A stretch of DNA of 64,000 nucleotides from Franzmannia pantelleriensis (GTDB lineage: Bacteria; Pseudomonadota; Gammaproteobacteria; Pseudomonadales; Halomonadaceae): assembly GCF_900102875.1 (NCBI RefSeq), contig NZ_FNGH01000013.1, positions 1 through 64,000 on the forward strand, given 5' to 3'. Positions 25,668 through 33,285 of this stretch are shown here, in pieces. Made by a program: the position numbers and the translations under genes. The first letter of the stretch is position 1; each line of letters opens with the position of its first letter. The notes under the pieces were generated by a model. The model saw nothing but the letters and a program-made list of their open reading frames with translations, made no database searches and was not told where the DNA came from.

Positions 25668-27842
25668 ATGACTGACCGCGTCACCCGCCATCGTCTTCAG
25701 GTGGCCTCCGAGCTAGACCGTTTCATCAACGATCAGGCCCTGCCTGGCACCGGCGTCGATGCAGAGACCTTCTGGTCCGGTGTCGATGCGCTGTTTCACG
25801 ATTTGACCCCGAAGAACCGTGAATTGCTCGCCGAGCGCGAGCGCCTGCAGGGCGAACTCGACGCCTGGCACCGCGAGAACCCCGGTCCGGTTAGCGACAT
25901 GCCCGCTTATCGTGACTTTCTCAAGCGCATCGGCTACCTCGCGGATACTCCGGCCAAGGTAACCGCGACCACCGCAAACGTCGATGCCGAGGTCGCCACC
26001 CAGGCCGGCCCGCAGCTGGTGGTGCCGGTGAACAACGCCCGCTATGCGCTCAACGCCGCCAATGCCCGCTGGGGCAGCCTCTACGATGCCCTCTACGGCA
26101 CCGATGCCATCAGCGAAGACGACGGCGCCGAGAAAGGCGCGAGCTACAACCCCAAGCGCGGCGACAAGGTCATTGCCTACGCCCGCGGCGTGCTCGACCG
26201 CGCCGCGCCGCTGGCCACCGGCTCGCACCGTGACGCCGTCAACTATGCACTGCGCGACGGCCACCTGGTGGTGACCCTCGACGGTGGCCGCGAGACCGGC
26301 CTCAAGGATCCCGGCAAGCTGGTCGGCTTCCAGGGTGATGCCGCCAAGCCCGAGGGTATCCTGCTCGCCAATCACGGCCTGCATCTGGAAATCCAGTTCG
26401 ATACCAGCCACCCGATCGGCAAGACCGACCCGGCCGGCGTCAAGGACCTGCTGGTCGAGGCCGCACTGACCAGCATCATGGACTGTGAAGACTCGGTGGC
26501 GGCGGTCGACGCCGAAGACAAGGTGGTGGTCTATCGCAACTGGCTGGGCTTGATGAAGGGCGACCTGGAAGAGCAGCTGGAGAAGGGTGGCAAGACCATC
26601 ACCCGGCGCCTCAATCCTGACCGCCAGTACCAGACCCCCGACGGCGGTAGCCTGACCCTGCCCGGTCGCGCGCTGATGTTCGTGCGTAACGTCGGCCATC
26701 TGATGACCAATCCGGCGGTGCTCGACGCCGACGGCAATGAGCTGCCGGAGGGTATCCTCGATGCCGCAGTGACCGGTCTGCTGGCGCTCCACGATCTCAA
26801 CAAGGGCGACGATCAGCCGCGCAACTCCCGCGCCGGCTCGGTGTATATCGTCAAGCCCAAGATGCACGGCCCCAAGGAAGTCGCCTTTGCCAACGAACTG
26901 TTCGGCCGGGTGGAAGACATCCTGGGCATGGCTCGCGACACCCTCAAGATGGGCATCATGGACGAGGAGCGGCGTACCACCGTCAACCTCAAGGCCTGCA
27001 TCAACGCGGCCGCCTCGCGGGTGGTGTTCATCAATACCGGTTTCCTCGACCGTACCGGCGACGAGATGCACACCGCCATGGAAGCCGGTCCCATGATTCG
27101 CAAGGGCGACATGAAGGGCGCCAAGTGGATCGGCGCCTATGAGCGCAACAACGTGTTGGTTGGCCTGGCCTGCGGGCTGCGTGGTCGCGCCCAGATCGGC
27201 AAGGGCATGTGGGCCATGCCCGACCTGATGGCGGCCATGCTCGAGCAGAAGATTGGTCATCCCAAGGCCGGTGCCAACACCGCCTGGGTACCGTCGCCCA
27301 CTGCCGCCGCGCTGCACGCCCTGCACTATCATCAGGTCGATGTTGGCGCGGTGCAGCGCGAGCTGGAAGGCCAGGGCGACATCGATCTGCTCGACGACCT
27401 GCTGACGGTACCGGTCGCCGAGAGCGCCAACTGGTCCGACGAGGAAATCCAGCAGGAGCTCGACAATAACTGTCAGGGCATTCTCGGCTACGTAGTGCGC
27501 TGGGTCGAGCACGGCGTGGGCTGCTCCAAGGTCCCGGACATCCACAACGTCGGCCTGATGGAAGACCGCGCCACGCTGCGCATCTCCAGCCAGCACCTGG
27601 CCAACTGGCTGCACCACGGGGTCGTCGACGCCGAGCGCGTGCAGAAGACCCTGGAGCGCATGGCCAAGGTGGTCGATGAGCAGAACGCCGGTGACCCCAG
27701 CTACACTGCGATGAGCGCCGACTTCTCAGCCTCTACTGCGTTCAAGGCTGCCAGCGACTTGGTGTTCAAGGGTCGCGTGCAGCCGGCGGGTTACACCGAA
27801 CCGCTGCTCCACGAGTGGCGTCAGGTTCACAAGGCCAAGTAA
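25668..27842 (+). CDS. glcB: Malate synthase G
   Basis: The 724-residue enzyme condenses glyoxylate with acetyl-CoA to malate. Length and blocks match MSG: '[32 protein letters not shown]', '[28 protein letters not shown]', '[16 protein letters not shown]', '[12 protein letters not shown]' and '[28 protein letters not shown]' near the C-terminus. The ATG at 25668 follows AGGAGACTCTC. No isocitrate lyase or glcDEF genes are next to it. The 217-bp upstream gap shows CCGGTCA repeated at 25629 and 25651 but no recognisable operator. A perfect hairpin follows the stop. Confidence 0.95.
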   Translation: MTDRVTRHRLQVASELDRFINDQALPGTGVDAETFWSGVDALFHDLTPKNRELLAERERLQGELDAWHRENPGPVSDMPAYRDFLKRIGYLADTPAKVTATTANVDAEVATQAGPQLVVPVNNARYALNAANARWGSLYDALYGTDAISEDDGAEKGASYNPKRGDKVIAYARGVLDRAAPLATGSHRDAVNYALRDGHLVVTLDGGRETGLKDPGKLVGFQGDAAKPEGILLANHGLHLEIQFDTSHPIGKTDPAGVKDLLVEAALTSIMDCEDSVAAVDAEDKVVVYRNWLGLMKGDLEEQLEKGGKTITRRLNPDRQYQTPDGGSLTLPGRALMFVRNVGHLMTNPAVLDADGNELPEGILDAAVTGLLALHDLNKGDDQPRNSRAGSVYIVKPKMHGPKEVAFANELFGRVEDILGMARDTLKMGIMDEERRTTVNLKACINAAASRVVFINTGFLDRTGDEMHTAMEAGPMIRKGDMKGAKWIGAYERNNVLVGLACGLRGRAQIGKGMWAMPDLMAAMLEQKIGHPKAGANTAWVPSPTAAALHALHYHQVDVGAVQRELEGQGDIDLLDDLLTVPVAESANWSDEEIQQELDNNCQGILGYVVRWVEHGVGCSKVPDIHNVGLMEDRATLRISSQHLANWLHHGVVDAERVQKTLERMAKVVDEQNAGDPSYTAMSADFSASTAFKAASDLVFKGRVQPAGYTEPLLHEWRQVHKAK

Positions 27843-27859
27843 CCCTGGCTGCGTGAGAT

Positions 27860-27893
27860 GACGGGCCCCGGCGTATCCGCGTCGGGGCCCGTC
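27860..27893 (+). terminator. Hairpin terminator after glcB
   Basis: An 11-bp perfect stem (GACGGGCCCCG at 27860-27870 with 27883-27893) and a 12-base loop lies 17 bases after the glcB stop. It is followed by GCGTTTG rather than a full U-run. Confidence 0.65.
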
Positions 27894-27992
27894 GCGTTTG
27901 GGCTGTGGGGGGGAGCGAAGATATCGCCGCGACGCGTGCCTTGCGCTATCTTGGGCGCAGCAGACTCGCCGCCAAGCCGCCAGGAGGGCGCC

Positions 27993-28406
27993 ATGACCGT
28001 TATGACCGCAGCCGCCATCGAGGAATTTCTCGACGAGGTGTTCCCGCATCGAGAGGGCACCATCGAGGGCGTCGACGAGATGCGCGCGACCATGAGTCTG
28101 GCCATCGAGGATGAACACCTGCGTCCCGGCGCCTGCGTCTCGGGCCCGAGCATGATGGGGTTGGCCGACGTATGTCTCTACGTGGCGATCCTGGCGCAGA
28201 TCGGTCCCGAGCCGATGGCCGTGACCAGCGACATGAACTGCCACTTCCTGCGTCGCGCCCGCGGTGACCGCGACCTTATCGCCAACGCGCGCATCGTCAA
28301 GCTCGGCCGCCGCCTGGCGGTGGGCGAGGTACAGCTGTTCTCTGCCGGTGACGAGGAGCCGGTGGCAATCGTCACTGCCACCTATGTCCTGCCTGACGCC
28401 GATTGA
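27993..28406 (+). CDS. PaaI-type hotdog-fold thioesterase
   Basis: The 137-residue protein shows the PaaI/YbgC-like hotdog pattern 'LRPGACVSGPSMMGLADVCLYVAILAQIGPEPMAVTSDMNCHFLRRAR'. The 'P..MG.AD' helix carries the likely catalytic acid, and 'TATYVLP' follows at the end. Family members hydrolyse acyl-CoA thioesters; which acyl group is unknown. The ATG at 27993 is preceded by CAGGAGG. Its 3' end overlaps the convergent DUF423 gene by 25 bases. Confidence 0.75.
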   Translation: MTVMTAAAIEEFLDEVFPHREGTIEGVDEMRATMSLAIEDEHLRPGACVSGPSMMGLADVCLYVAILAQIGPEPMAVTSDMNCHFLRRARGDRDLIANARIVKLGRRLAVGEVQLFSAGDEEPVAIVTATYVLPDAD

Positions 28407-28774
28407 GCTCGCACTGCGCTGACCGCCAGCGCGATCCAGCCAGCGATAAAGGCGACGCCGCCCAGCGGGGTGATCATGCCCAAGCGGCCGATGCCGCTCA
28501 GCGCCAGGGCGTAGAGCGACCCCGAGAATAGCAGGATACCCAGCGCCCAGAGGCCCAGCGTCAGCCGCTGACCGCGCAGCGGTTGGCCGGCCCGCCAGGC
28601 CAGCACCCCGAGCATCGCCAGGGTATGCCACATCTGGTAGCGCACGCCGGTCTCGAAGGCCGCCAGCAGCCGCGCCGGCAGCTGGCCCTGCAGGCCGTGG
28701 GCGGCGAAGGCGCCGAGTGCCACGGCTAGGCCGCCGCTAAGCGCTATCGCCAGCCACCAGGGGGTGTCTCGCAT
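28382..28774 (-). CDS. DUF423 (YgdD) family inner-membrane protein
   Basis: The 130-residue protein has four predicted membrane helices. It carries the DUF423 landmarks 'GALAVALGAFAAHGL'-like (here 'GGLAVALGAFAAHGL', about residues 14-28), 'FETGVRYQMWHTLAML', 'LGILLFSGSLYALAL' and 'GMITPLGGVAFIAGW'. No biochemical function is established for the family. It ends inside the 3' end of the thioesterase gene on the other strand. Confidence 0.82.
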   Translation of the reverse strand: MRDTPWWLAIALSGGLAVALGAFAAHGLQGQLPARLLAAFETGVRYQMWHTLAMLGVLAWRAGQPLRGQRLTLGLWALGILLFSGSLYALALSGIGRLGMITPLGGVAFIAGWIALAVSAVRAQSASGRT

Positions 28775-28797
28775 GGGGAAATCTCCTTGTCTAAGGC

Positions 28798-28831
28798 GCT
28801 CATACCGTACCCCGCGGGGTAAGGTATGAGC
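28798..28831. promoter_or_regulatory. 34-bp near-perfect dyad upstream of thiS
   Basis: Outer arms GCTCATACC (28798-28806) and 28823-28831 surround an inner 14-bp palindrome TACCCCGCGGGGTA (28808-28821), with one unpaired base on each side between them. TACAAT, a good -10 hexamer, starts on the next base (28832), so the dyad would cover the -35 region of a thiS promoter. It may be an operator or a cruciform/hairpin; no regulator is recognised. Confidence 0.5.
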
Positions 28832-28876
28832 TACAATAGTGCCCCCCGAACCGCTGCGATTCGCTGGAGGACCAAC

Positions 28877-29077
28877 ATGCAGATCCTGCTCAACGGCGAA
28901 GCCAGAACCCTAGAGGCCGAGGCCACGGTCAGCGACCTGATCGCCGCCCTCGACCTGACCGGCCGGCGCATCGCCGTCGAGGTCAACGAAGAGATCGTAC
29001 CGCGTAGCCAGCATGCCCAGCAGGGGCTGGCCGACGGCGACCGCGTCGAAATCGTCCACGCCATTGGCGGGGGCTAG
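28877..29077 (+). CDS. thiS: Sulfur carrier protein ThiS
   Basis: The 66-residue ubiquitin-like protein begins [20 protein letters not shown] and ends in the required Gly-Gly (AIGGG). That C-terminus is adenylated and thiocarboxylated to deliver sulfur to ThiG for thiazole formation in thiamine synthesis. The ATG at 28877 has a GGAGG eight bases upstream. thiG begins 10 bases after the stop. No TPP riboswitch is visible in the 102-bp leader. Confidence 0.92.
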   Translation: MQILLNGEARTLEAEATVSDLIAALDLTGRRIAVEVNEEIVPRSQHAQQGLADGDRVEIVHAIGGG

Positions 29078-29087
29078 AGGAGCCATC

Positions 29088-29885
29088 ATGACAGACCCTA
29101 TCCAGGACCAGCCACTGCAGGTGGCCGGGCATCGCTTTGCTTCACGCCTGCTGGTCGGCACTGGCAAGTACCGCGATTTCGACGAGGCCAGCGCCGCGAT
29201 CCAGGCCTCTGGCGCCGAGGTGGTGACCTTCGCCGTGCGTCGCACCAACCTGGGGCAGGAGGCCGGCGCGCCCAACCTGCTCGACGTGGTGCCGCCGGAG
29301 CGCTTCACCCTACTGCCTAATACCGCGGGCTGCTATACCGCCAAGGATGCGGTGCGCACCTGCAAGCTGGCCCGCGAGCTTCTCGACGGCCACACGCTGG
29401 TCAAGCTCGAGGTGCTCGGCGACGATGCCACCCTCTATCCCAATGTGGTAGAGACCCTCAAGGCCGCCGAGGAGCTGATCAAGGACGGCTTTGACGTCAT
29501 GGTCTACACCAGCGACGACCCCATCGTGGCCAAGGAGCTCGAGCGACTGGGTTGCTGCGCGGTGATGCCGCTGGGGTCGCTGATCGGCTCCGGCCACGGC
29601 ATTCAGAACCCGCACAACCTGCGCCTGATCATCGAGCAGGCCGAGGTGCCGGTGCTGGTGGATGCCGGCATCGGCACGGCCTCGGATGCTGCCATGGCCA
29701 TGGAGCTGGGCTGCGACGGGGTGCTGATGAATTCAGCCATCGCGCATGCGCGCCAGCCGGTGTTGATGGCGGCTGCCATGAAGCAGGCCGTCGAGGCCGG
29801 GCGCGCTGCCTTCCTGGCCGGGCGCATGCCGCGCCGCCAGAGCGCCGAGCCCTCCTCGCCCTTCGCCGGCCGTATCAACGGCTGA
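29088..29885 (+). CDS. thiG: Thiazole synthase
   Basis: The 265-residue TIM-barrel enzyme makes thiazole phosphate from 1-deoxyxylulose 5-phosphate, dehydroglycine and ThiS-thiocarboxylate. Landmarks are '[10 protein letters not shown]', '[11 protein letters not shown]', '[25 protein letters not shown]', the Schiff-base lysine in '[10 protein letters not shown]', '[19 protein letters not shown]' and '[18 protein letters not shown]'. The ATG at 29088 follows GAGGAGCC. It is the second gene of thiS-thiG-trmB, an order common in gammaproteobacteria. thiD lies separately at 43508-44320. Confidence 0.95.
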   Translation: MTDPIQDQPLQVAGHRFASRLLVGTGKYRDFDEASAAIQASGAEVVTFAVRRTNLGQEAGAPNLLDVVPPERFTLLPNTAGCYTAKDAVRTCKLARELLDGHTLVKLEVLGDDATLYPNVVETLKAAEELIKDGFDVMVYTSDDPIVAKELERLGCCAVMPLGSLIGSGHGIQNPHNLRLIIEQAEVPVLVDAGIGTASDAAMAMELGCDGVLMNSAIAHARQPVLMAAAMKQAVEAGRAAFLAGRMPRRQSAEPSSPFAGRING

Positions 29886-29915
29886 ACGCCGCCACCGACG
29901 AGAATCGCACCGCGC

Positions 29916-30665
29916 ATGAGTGATACCCCCGACCAGCGTTCCGACGCCACCACCAGCGGGCCTGAGAGCCCCGAGGCGCCGCTGCATCGCCGCGGCATCA
30001 AGAGCTATGTGCTGCGCGCCGGTCGCATGACCGTCGCCCAGACCCGCGGCCTCGAGGAGGTCTGGCCGCGGCTGGGGCTGACCCTTGCCGAGGGCCGCCA
30101 GGACCTCGATGCGCTGTTCGGACGCGATGCCCCACGGGTGGTGGAGATCGGCTTTGGCATGGGCACTTCGCTGATCGAGCAGGCTGCTAGCCATCCGGAT
30201 ACCGACTTCATCGGCATCGAGGTGCATGCGCCCGGGGTTGGCAAGCTGCTTGACGAAGCCGACAAACGTGGCCTGACCAACCTGCGGGTCTACCGCGAGG
30301 ACGCCCTGCGGGTGCTCGAGGAGTGCCTGCCGCCGGCCAGCCTCGATACCCTGCAGCTGTTTTTCCCCGACCCCTGGCCGAAGAAGAAGCACCATAAGCG
30401 GCGCATCGTACAGCCGGCCTTCGTCGAGCTGGTGCGAACCCGCCTCAAGCCGGGCGGCACCTTCCACCTGGCCACCGACTGGGCGGCCTACGCTGAGTGG
30501 ATGGCCGAGGTCATGGAAGCCGCGCCGGGCTACCGCAATACTGCAGCGGCGGACATGGCGCCCTATGTGCCACGCCCGGCGTTCCGCCCGTTGACCAAGT
30601 TCGAGGCCCGCGGCGAGCGCCTCGGCCACGGTGTATGGGATCTGATCTACGCCCGCGATGCATAG
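29916..30665 (+). CDS. trmB: tRNA (guanine-N7-)-methyltransferase
   Basis: The 249-residue SAM-dependent enzyme forms m7G46 in the variable loop of tRNAs. It shows a variable N-terminus, '[30 protein letters not shown]' (SAM-binding motif I-II), '[23 protein letters not shown]' (the highly conserved catalytic segment) and a terminal '[20 protein letters not shown]'. The ATG at 29916 lies 30 bases after thiG, so it probably shares the thiS promoter. Confidence 0.93.
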   Translation: MSDTPDQRSDATTSGPESPEAPLHRRGIKSYVLRAGRMTVAQTRGLEEVWPRLGLTLAEGRQDLDALFGRDAPRVVEIGFGMGTSLIEQAASHPDTDFIGIEVHAPGVGKLLDEADKRGLTNLRVYREDALRVLEECLPPASLDTLQLFFPDPWPKKKHHKRRIVQPAFVELVRTRLKPGGTFHLATDWAAYAEWMAEVMEAAPGYRNTAAADMAPYVPRPAFRPLTKFEARGERLGHGVWDLIYARDA

Positions 30666-30739
30666 GCGGGAACGCCGCTCGTATCATCTTGCTCTGGCCT
30701 ATGCATGTAGCAGTATCGCTCGGGACTGATCCGGCGGCA

Positions 30740-30955
30740 GGCCTATGAGGAGGCGCTGTAAACCCGTCGCTGGGCGCTACCAACGCCCTGCTACGCTCTC
30801 GCATCCTGCTCCGCTTGCAGGACCGGTGCTGGCTGGCCATCCATGGCCAGTCCGTTCGGAGCAGTGCTCCTCACCCATGGCGTTGAACCTCCTCTTCGAC
30901 CTGCCGTCGGCGTCCCTCGCCGCAAAGCCTTGGCCGAACTCGTTGTCTGGATAGA
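30740..30955. repeat. Non-coding GC-rich block, probable dispersed intergenic repeat
   Basis: This 216-base stretch after trmB has no credible gene. It starts AGGAGGCGCTGTAAACC and contains a short dyad GGAGCAGTGCTCC (30856-30868) and nested partial inverted repeats such as GGCCATCCATGGCC. The style resembles intergenic repeats that recur in Halomonas genomes, but I can see only one copy here. It is flanked on the right by the predicted small-RNA terminator. Confidence 0.35.
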
Positions 30956-30984
30956 AAAGAAAAAGCCGCTCCGGGAGGAGCGGC
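30955..30984 (-). terminator. Rho-independent terminator of the predicted small RNA
   Basis: On the minus strand GCCGCTCC (complement of 30984-30977) pairs with GGAGCGGC (complement of 30972-30965) around a 4-base loop. The sequence TTTTTCTTTT follows (30964-30955), a classical intrinsic terminator. The nearest upstream protein gene on this strand ends at 31142, about 160 bases earlier, with the small-RNA promoter in between. Confidence 0.8.
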
Positions 30985-31076
30985 GAAAGACCGTGACTAG
31001 CTTGATGAGGAGAAACCATGGCAGAAAACCTGACATTCTCTGCTATGGCGTGTGGCGCCTGGCAAGCGCCACGGTT
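30957..31076 (-). ncRNA. Probable Fur-regulated small RNA (new candidate)
   Basis: Read on the minus strand, a transcript starting near 31076 would be about 120 nt long. It has hairpin 1 (GTGGCGC/GCGCCAC, 31072-31052), hairpin 2 (GCAGAGAA/TTTTCTGC, 31043-31021, with one G-U pair) and an unpaired segment at about 31020-30985 that includes TTTCTCCTC. It ends with an 8-bp terminator hairpin (30984-30965) and a U-rich tail. The unpaired segment is complementary to a canonical ribosome-binding site followed by AUG, a common design for sRNAs that block translation. I do not recognise it as PrrF, RyhB or another named family. Nothing on this stretch encodes a convincing protein. Confidence 0.65.
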
Positions 31077-31079
31077 GTT

Positions 31080-31140
31080 AAGATAATCGTTCGCATTTAC
31101 TTCGTCAAGCGTAACGAGAATATTTTTTATTTAATTTGCG
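31080..31140 (-). promoter_or_regulatory. Sigma-70 promoter with overlapping Fur-box-like sequence and AT-rich UP region
   Basis: On the minus strand TTGACG (31108-31103), exactly 17 bases, then TATCTT (31085-31080) make a good sigma-70 promoter. Between the two hexamers and reaching into -10 lies GTAAATGCGAACGATTATC (31100-31082), which matches the 19-bp Fur box at 12 positions, including the outer GATAAT and CATT blocks. Upstream, 31140-31114 is almost pure A/T, as in an UP element. Fur bound here would block polymerase directly. Confidence 0.65.
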
Positions 31141-31141
31141 T

Positions 31142-32059
31142 TTAGCCGCCTACCAGCCTCAGCCACAGCGGCAGCGTCAGCATCGCCAGCAGCGTCTGGC
31201 CGGTGATCAGCGCGGCCATCAGCTCGGCGTCGCCGCCCAGTTGGCGGGCCAGGATATAGGCCGAGGTGGCGGTGGGCAGGGCGGCAAACAGCAGCGCCAC
31301 ATCCCGGCTCACCGGGTCGAGGCCCAGCAGCAGGGCCAACACCAGTACCAGCGCTGGCATGATCACCAGCTTGAGCAGATTGGCGGCCCAGACGCCGCGA
31401 TCGAGGCGCACCAGTGCCCGCGGACGCAGTGCCACGCCGACTGCCACCAGGCCTAGCGGCAGCGCCGCGCTGCCCAGCAGGCCGACGGTCTGGGCGCTCC
31501 AGCCCGGCAGGCCGATGCCGCTCAGGTTGAGGGCAATCCCCACCAGGCAGGCAAGGATCAGCGGGTTGCGTACCAGCGCCAGCAGGCTCTTGCCGAGGCT
31601 GGCTGGCCCGAGGGTGCCGGCGGCGATGAAGCTCGCCACGCACAGCACATTCACCACCGGGACCATCAGCGCCACGGCCACCGCAGCGACGGTGGCCCCG
31701 GCGCTGCCGTGCAGCGCGCTGGCGCCGGCCACGCCGACATAGGTATTGAAACGCAGCGCGCCCTGGAAGACCGAGGTAAAAGCCGCCGGATCCAGGCCCA
31801 GCTGCTGGCGCAGCCGCCACAGCAGGGCGCCTAGCGCGGTCATCACCCCAAGCAGTACCAGTGCGACCCGCGCCACTGGTACCTGGCTGACATCCGCGGT
31901 GGCGAGCGTGGCCACCAGCATCGCGGGGAATAGCAGGAAGTAGATCAGCTTCTCCAATTGGGGCCAGAAATCCCCCGCCGGTAAGCGTTTCCAGCCCAAC
32001 CCGGCCCCCAGCAGGATCAACAGAAACAGCGGGCCCAGCGCACCGGCCACATCACCCAT
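31142..32059 (-). CDS. AEC-family (auxin efflux carrier-like) transporter
   Basis: The 305-residue inner-membrane protein has about ten predicted helices in the two five-helix halves of the AEC/bile-acid-transporter superfamily. Examples are 'GPLFLLILLGAGLGWKRLP', 'LIYFLLFPAMLVATLA', 'NPLILACLVGIALNLSGIGLP' and the late 'PTATSAYILARQLGGDAELMAALITGQTLLAML'. Bacterial members such as MdcF/MleP carry carboxylates, but the substrate here is unknown. The ATG at 32059 is preceded by AAGGAG; the open frame upstream is not protein-like. It is divergent from the SCO pair. Confidence 0.85.
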   Translation of the reverse strand: MGDVAGALGPLFLLILLGAGLGWKRLPAGDFWPQLEKLIYFLLFPAMLVATLATADVSQVPVARVALVLLGVMTALGALLWRLRQQLGLDPAAFTSVFQGALRFNTYVGVAGASALHGSAGATVAAVAVALMVPVVNVLCVASFIAAGTLGPASLGKSLLALVRNPLILACLVGIALNLSGIGLPGWSAQTVGLLGSAALPLGLVAVGVALRPRALVRLDRGVWAANLLKLVIMPALVLVLALLLGLDPVSRDVALLFAALPTATSAYILARQLGGDAELMAALITGQTLLAMLTLPLWLRLVGG

Positions 32060-32174
32060 GGGGCGCTCCTTGTCATCGACCTTGGGATGCGACAACCTTT
32101 CACAGGTCGCCATGAGACAAACGCTGATAAGCTTACCGGCAATTGCCACTGCATTGGAGGGTCCTGGTGATACC

Positions 32175-32687
32175 ATGACCACGCTGCCCCCATCCCCGGA
32201 CGAGACAACCCCGCGTTCACCGCTGCTCAACCTGCTGATCCTGGTCACCCTGGTGACGGTAGTCGTGGCGCTGTGGTATCTCGGCAACTACTATTTTCGC
32301 GGCAGCAGTGACGATGTCACCTGGTACCCGCCAAGCCCGCCCTGCGACCTGCACCAGGGGGCCTGTCACGCGAGTCTGGGCATGGCGTCGCGGCTGTCGT
32401 TGGATGTCGATGGCGAACTGCGCGAGCTCGAGATCCTGCCCATCGAAGTGCGCCTGGAGGGCGTCGAGGCGCGGGCGGTGACGGTCGAGCTGGTGGGGCG
32501 CAATATGCATATGGGGGTCAATCGCTTTATCCTCGAGGCGCAGGGCAACGGCGTGTTTCGCGGCGACGGCCAGATCGGCGTCTGTACGGAGGCGGTGATG
32601 CCGTGGCGCGCCCAGGTAGTCGTTGAAACGCCACAGGGACGCAAGGGCAGCTGGTTCGACTTCGATATCAAGAGGAGTGCGGTATGA
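32175..32687 (+). CDS. Membrane-anchored protein linked to SCO/cytochrome oxidase assembly
   Basis: This 170-residue protein has a cytoplasmic N-terminus, one membrane helix (about 18-40, 'LLNLLILVTLVTVVVALWYLG') and a periplasmic beta-rich domain. Four cysteines and two histidines lie in 'CDLHQGACHA' and further on. I do not recognise a named family with confidence. It resembles FixH-like or 'cytochrome oxidase accessory' proteins found next to SCO, and 'VELVGRNMHMGVNRFIL' could bind copper through its methionines and histidine. It overlaps the SCO gene by 4 bases, so they are translationally coupled. Confidence 0.55.
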   Translation: MTTLPPSPDETTPRSPLLNLLILVTLVTVVVALWYLGNYYFRGSSDDVTWYPPSPPCDLHQGACHASLGMASRLSLDVDGELRELEILPIEVRLEGVEARAVTVELVGRNMHMGVNRFILEAQGNGVFRGDGQIGVCTEAVMPWRAQVVVETPQGRKGSWFDFDIKRSAV

Positions 32688-33274
32688 CGCGCAAGATGCG
32701 GTGGGCGGGCCTCGCCTCGCTGGTGCTGGTAGTGGCGCTGGGCACGATCTGGTGGGTGCAGCAGCAGGGCGATGACGGCGAGCCGCGCGGTGGCGAGGTG
32801 GCGCTACCCTCGACCCAGGGCGAGTTCTCGCTGGCAGGCATGGACGATGACGAGCTGGCGGTGCTGTTTTTCGGTTATACCTACTGCCCGGACATCTGTC
32901 CGATGACCCTGGCGGTGATTCGCCAGGCCCTGCAGCAGCTCGATGAACAGCACGCGCAGCGTCTCGTGCCGGTACTCATTACCGTTGACCCTGCCCGTGA
33001 CACCCTCGAGCGGCTCGAGGAGTATGTCGGCTACTTCGGCGAGCAGTTCATCGGTGCCCGCGGCAGCGAAGAGCAGCTCGACGATATCGCCGAACGCTAC
33101 AACCTGTTCTGGCGCAAGCAGGACATGGAGGACTCGGCGATGGAGTACACCGTCGACCATAGCTCTTCGATGTACCTGGTCGACCGCCACGGCGAGATCC
33201 GCCAGCGAGTGCTTTACGCGCCGACGCCGCACTCGCTGATCTCGGCCGTACGGCACGAGTTCAGCGGCGGCTGA
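32684..33274 (+). CDS. SCO1/SenC family copper chaperone
   Basis: The 196-residue protein has one N-terminal anchor (about 7-26) and a periplasmic thioredoxin-like domain. The copper-binding motif CPDIC is at residues 68-72 and the third ligand is H159 in 'YTVDHSSSMYLVD'. SCO proteins deliver copper or reduce the CuA site of cytochrome c oxidase. Here no oxidase genes are adjacent, so the target oxidase must be elsewhere. It is coupled to the upstream anchored protein, and the next gene is convergent 11 bases away. Confidence 0.9.
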   Translation: MTRKMRWAGLASLVLVVALGTIWWVQQQGDDGEPRGGEVALPSTQGEFSLAGMDDDELAVLFFGYTYCPDICPMTLAVIRQALQQLDEQHAQRLVPVLITVDPARDTLERLEEYVGYFGEQFIGARGSEEQLDDIAERYNLFWRKQDMEDSAMEYTVDHSSSMYLVDRHGEIRQRVLYAPTPHSLISAVRHEFSGG

Positions 33275-33285
33275 GCGCACCGCCC

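Noticed and set aside
28775-28876. A TPP riboswitch ahead of thiS-thiG.
   Set aside because: The leader is too short and lacks the conserved CUGAGA and ACCUGA blocks; only a palindromic dyad is present.
31018-31086. A 22-codon plus-strand frame (starts MAENLTFSAM) with a perfect GAGGAGAAACC ribosome-binding site.
   Set aside because: Its frame runs across both hairpins of the predicted minus-strand sRNA, has no downstream gene or terminator on its own strand, and the strong Shine-Dalgarno is explained as the complement of the sRNA seed. Ribosome profiling could reopen it.
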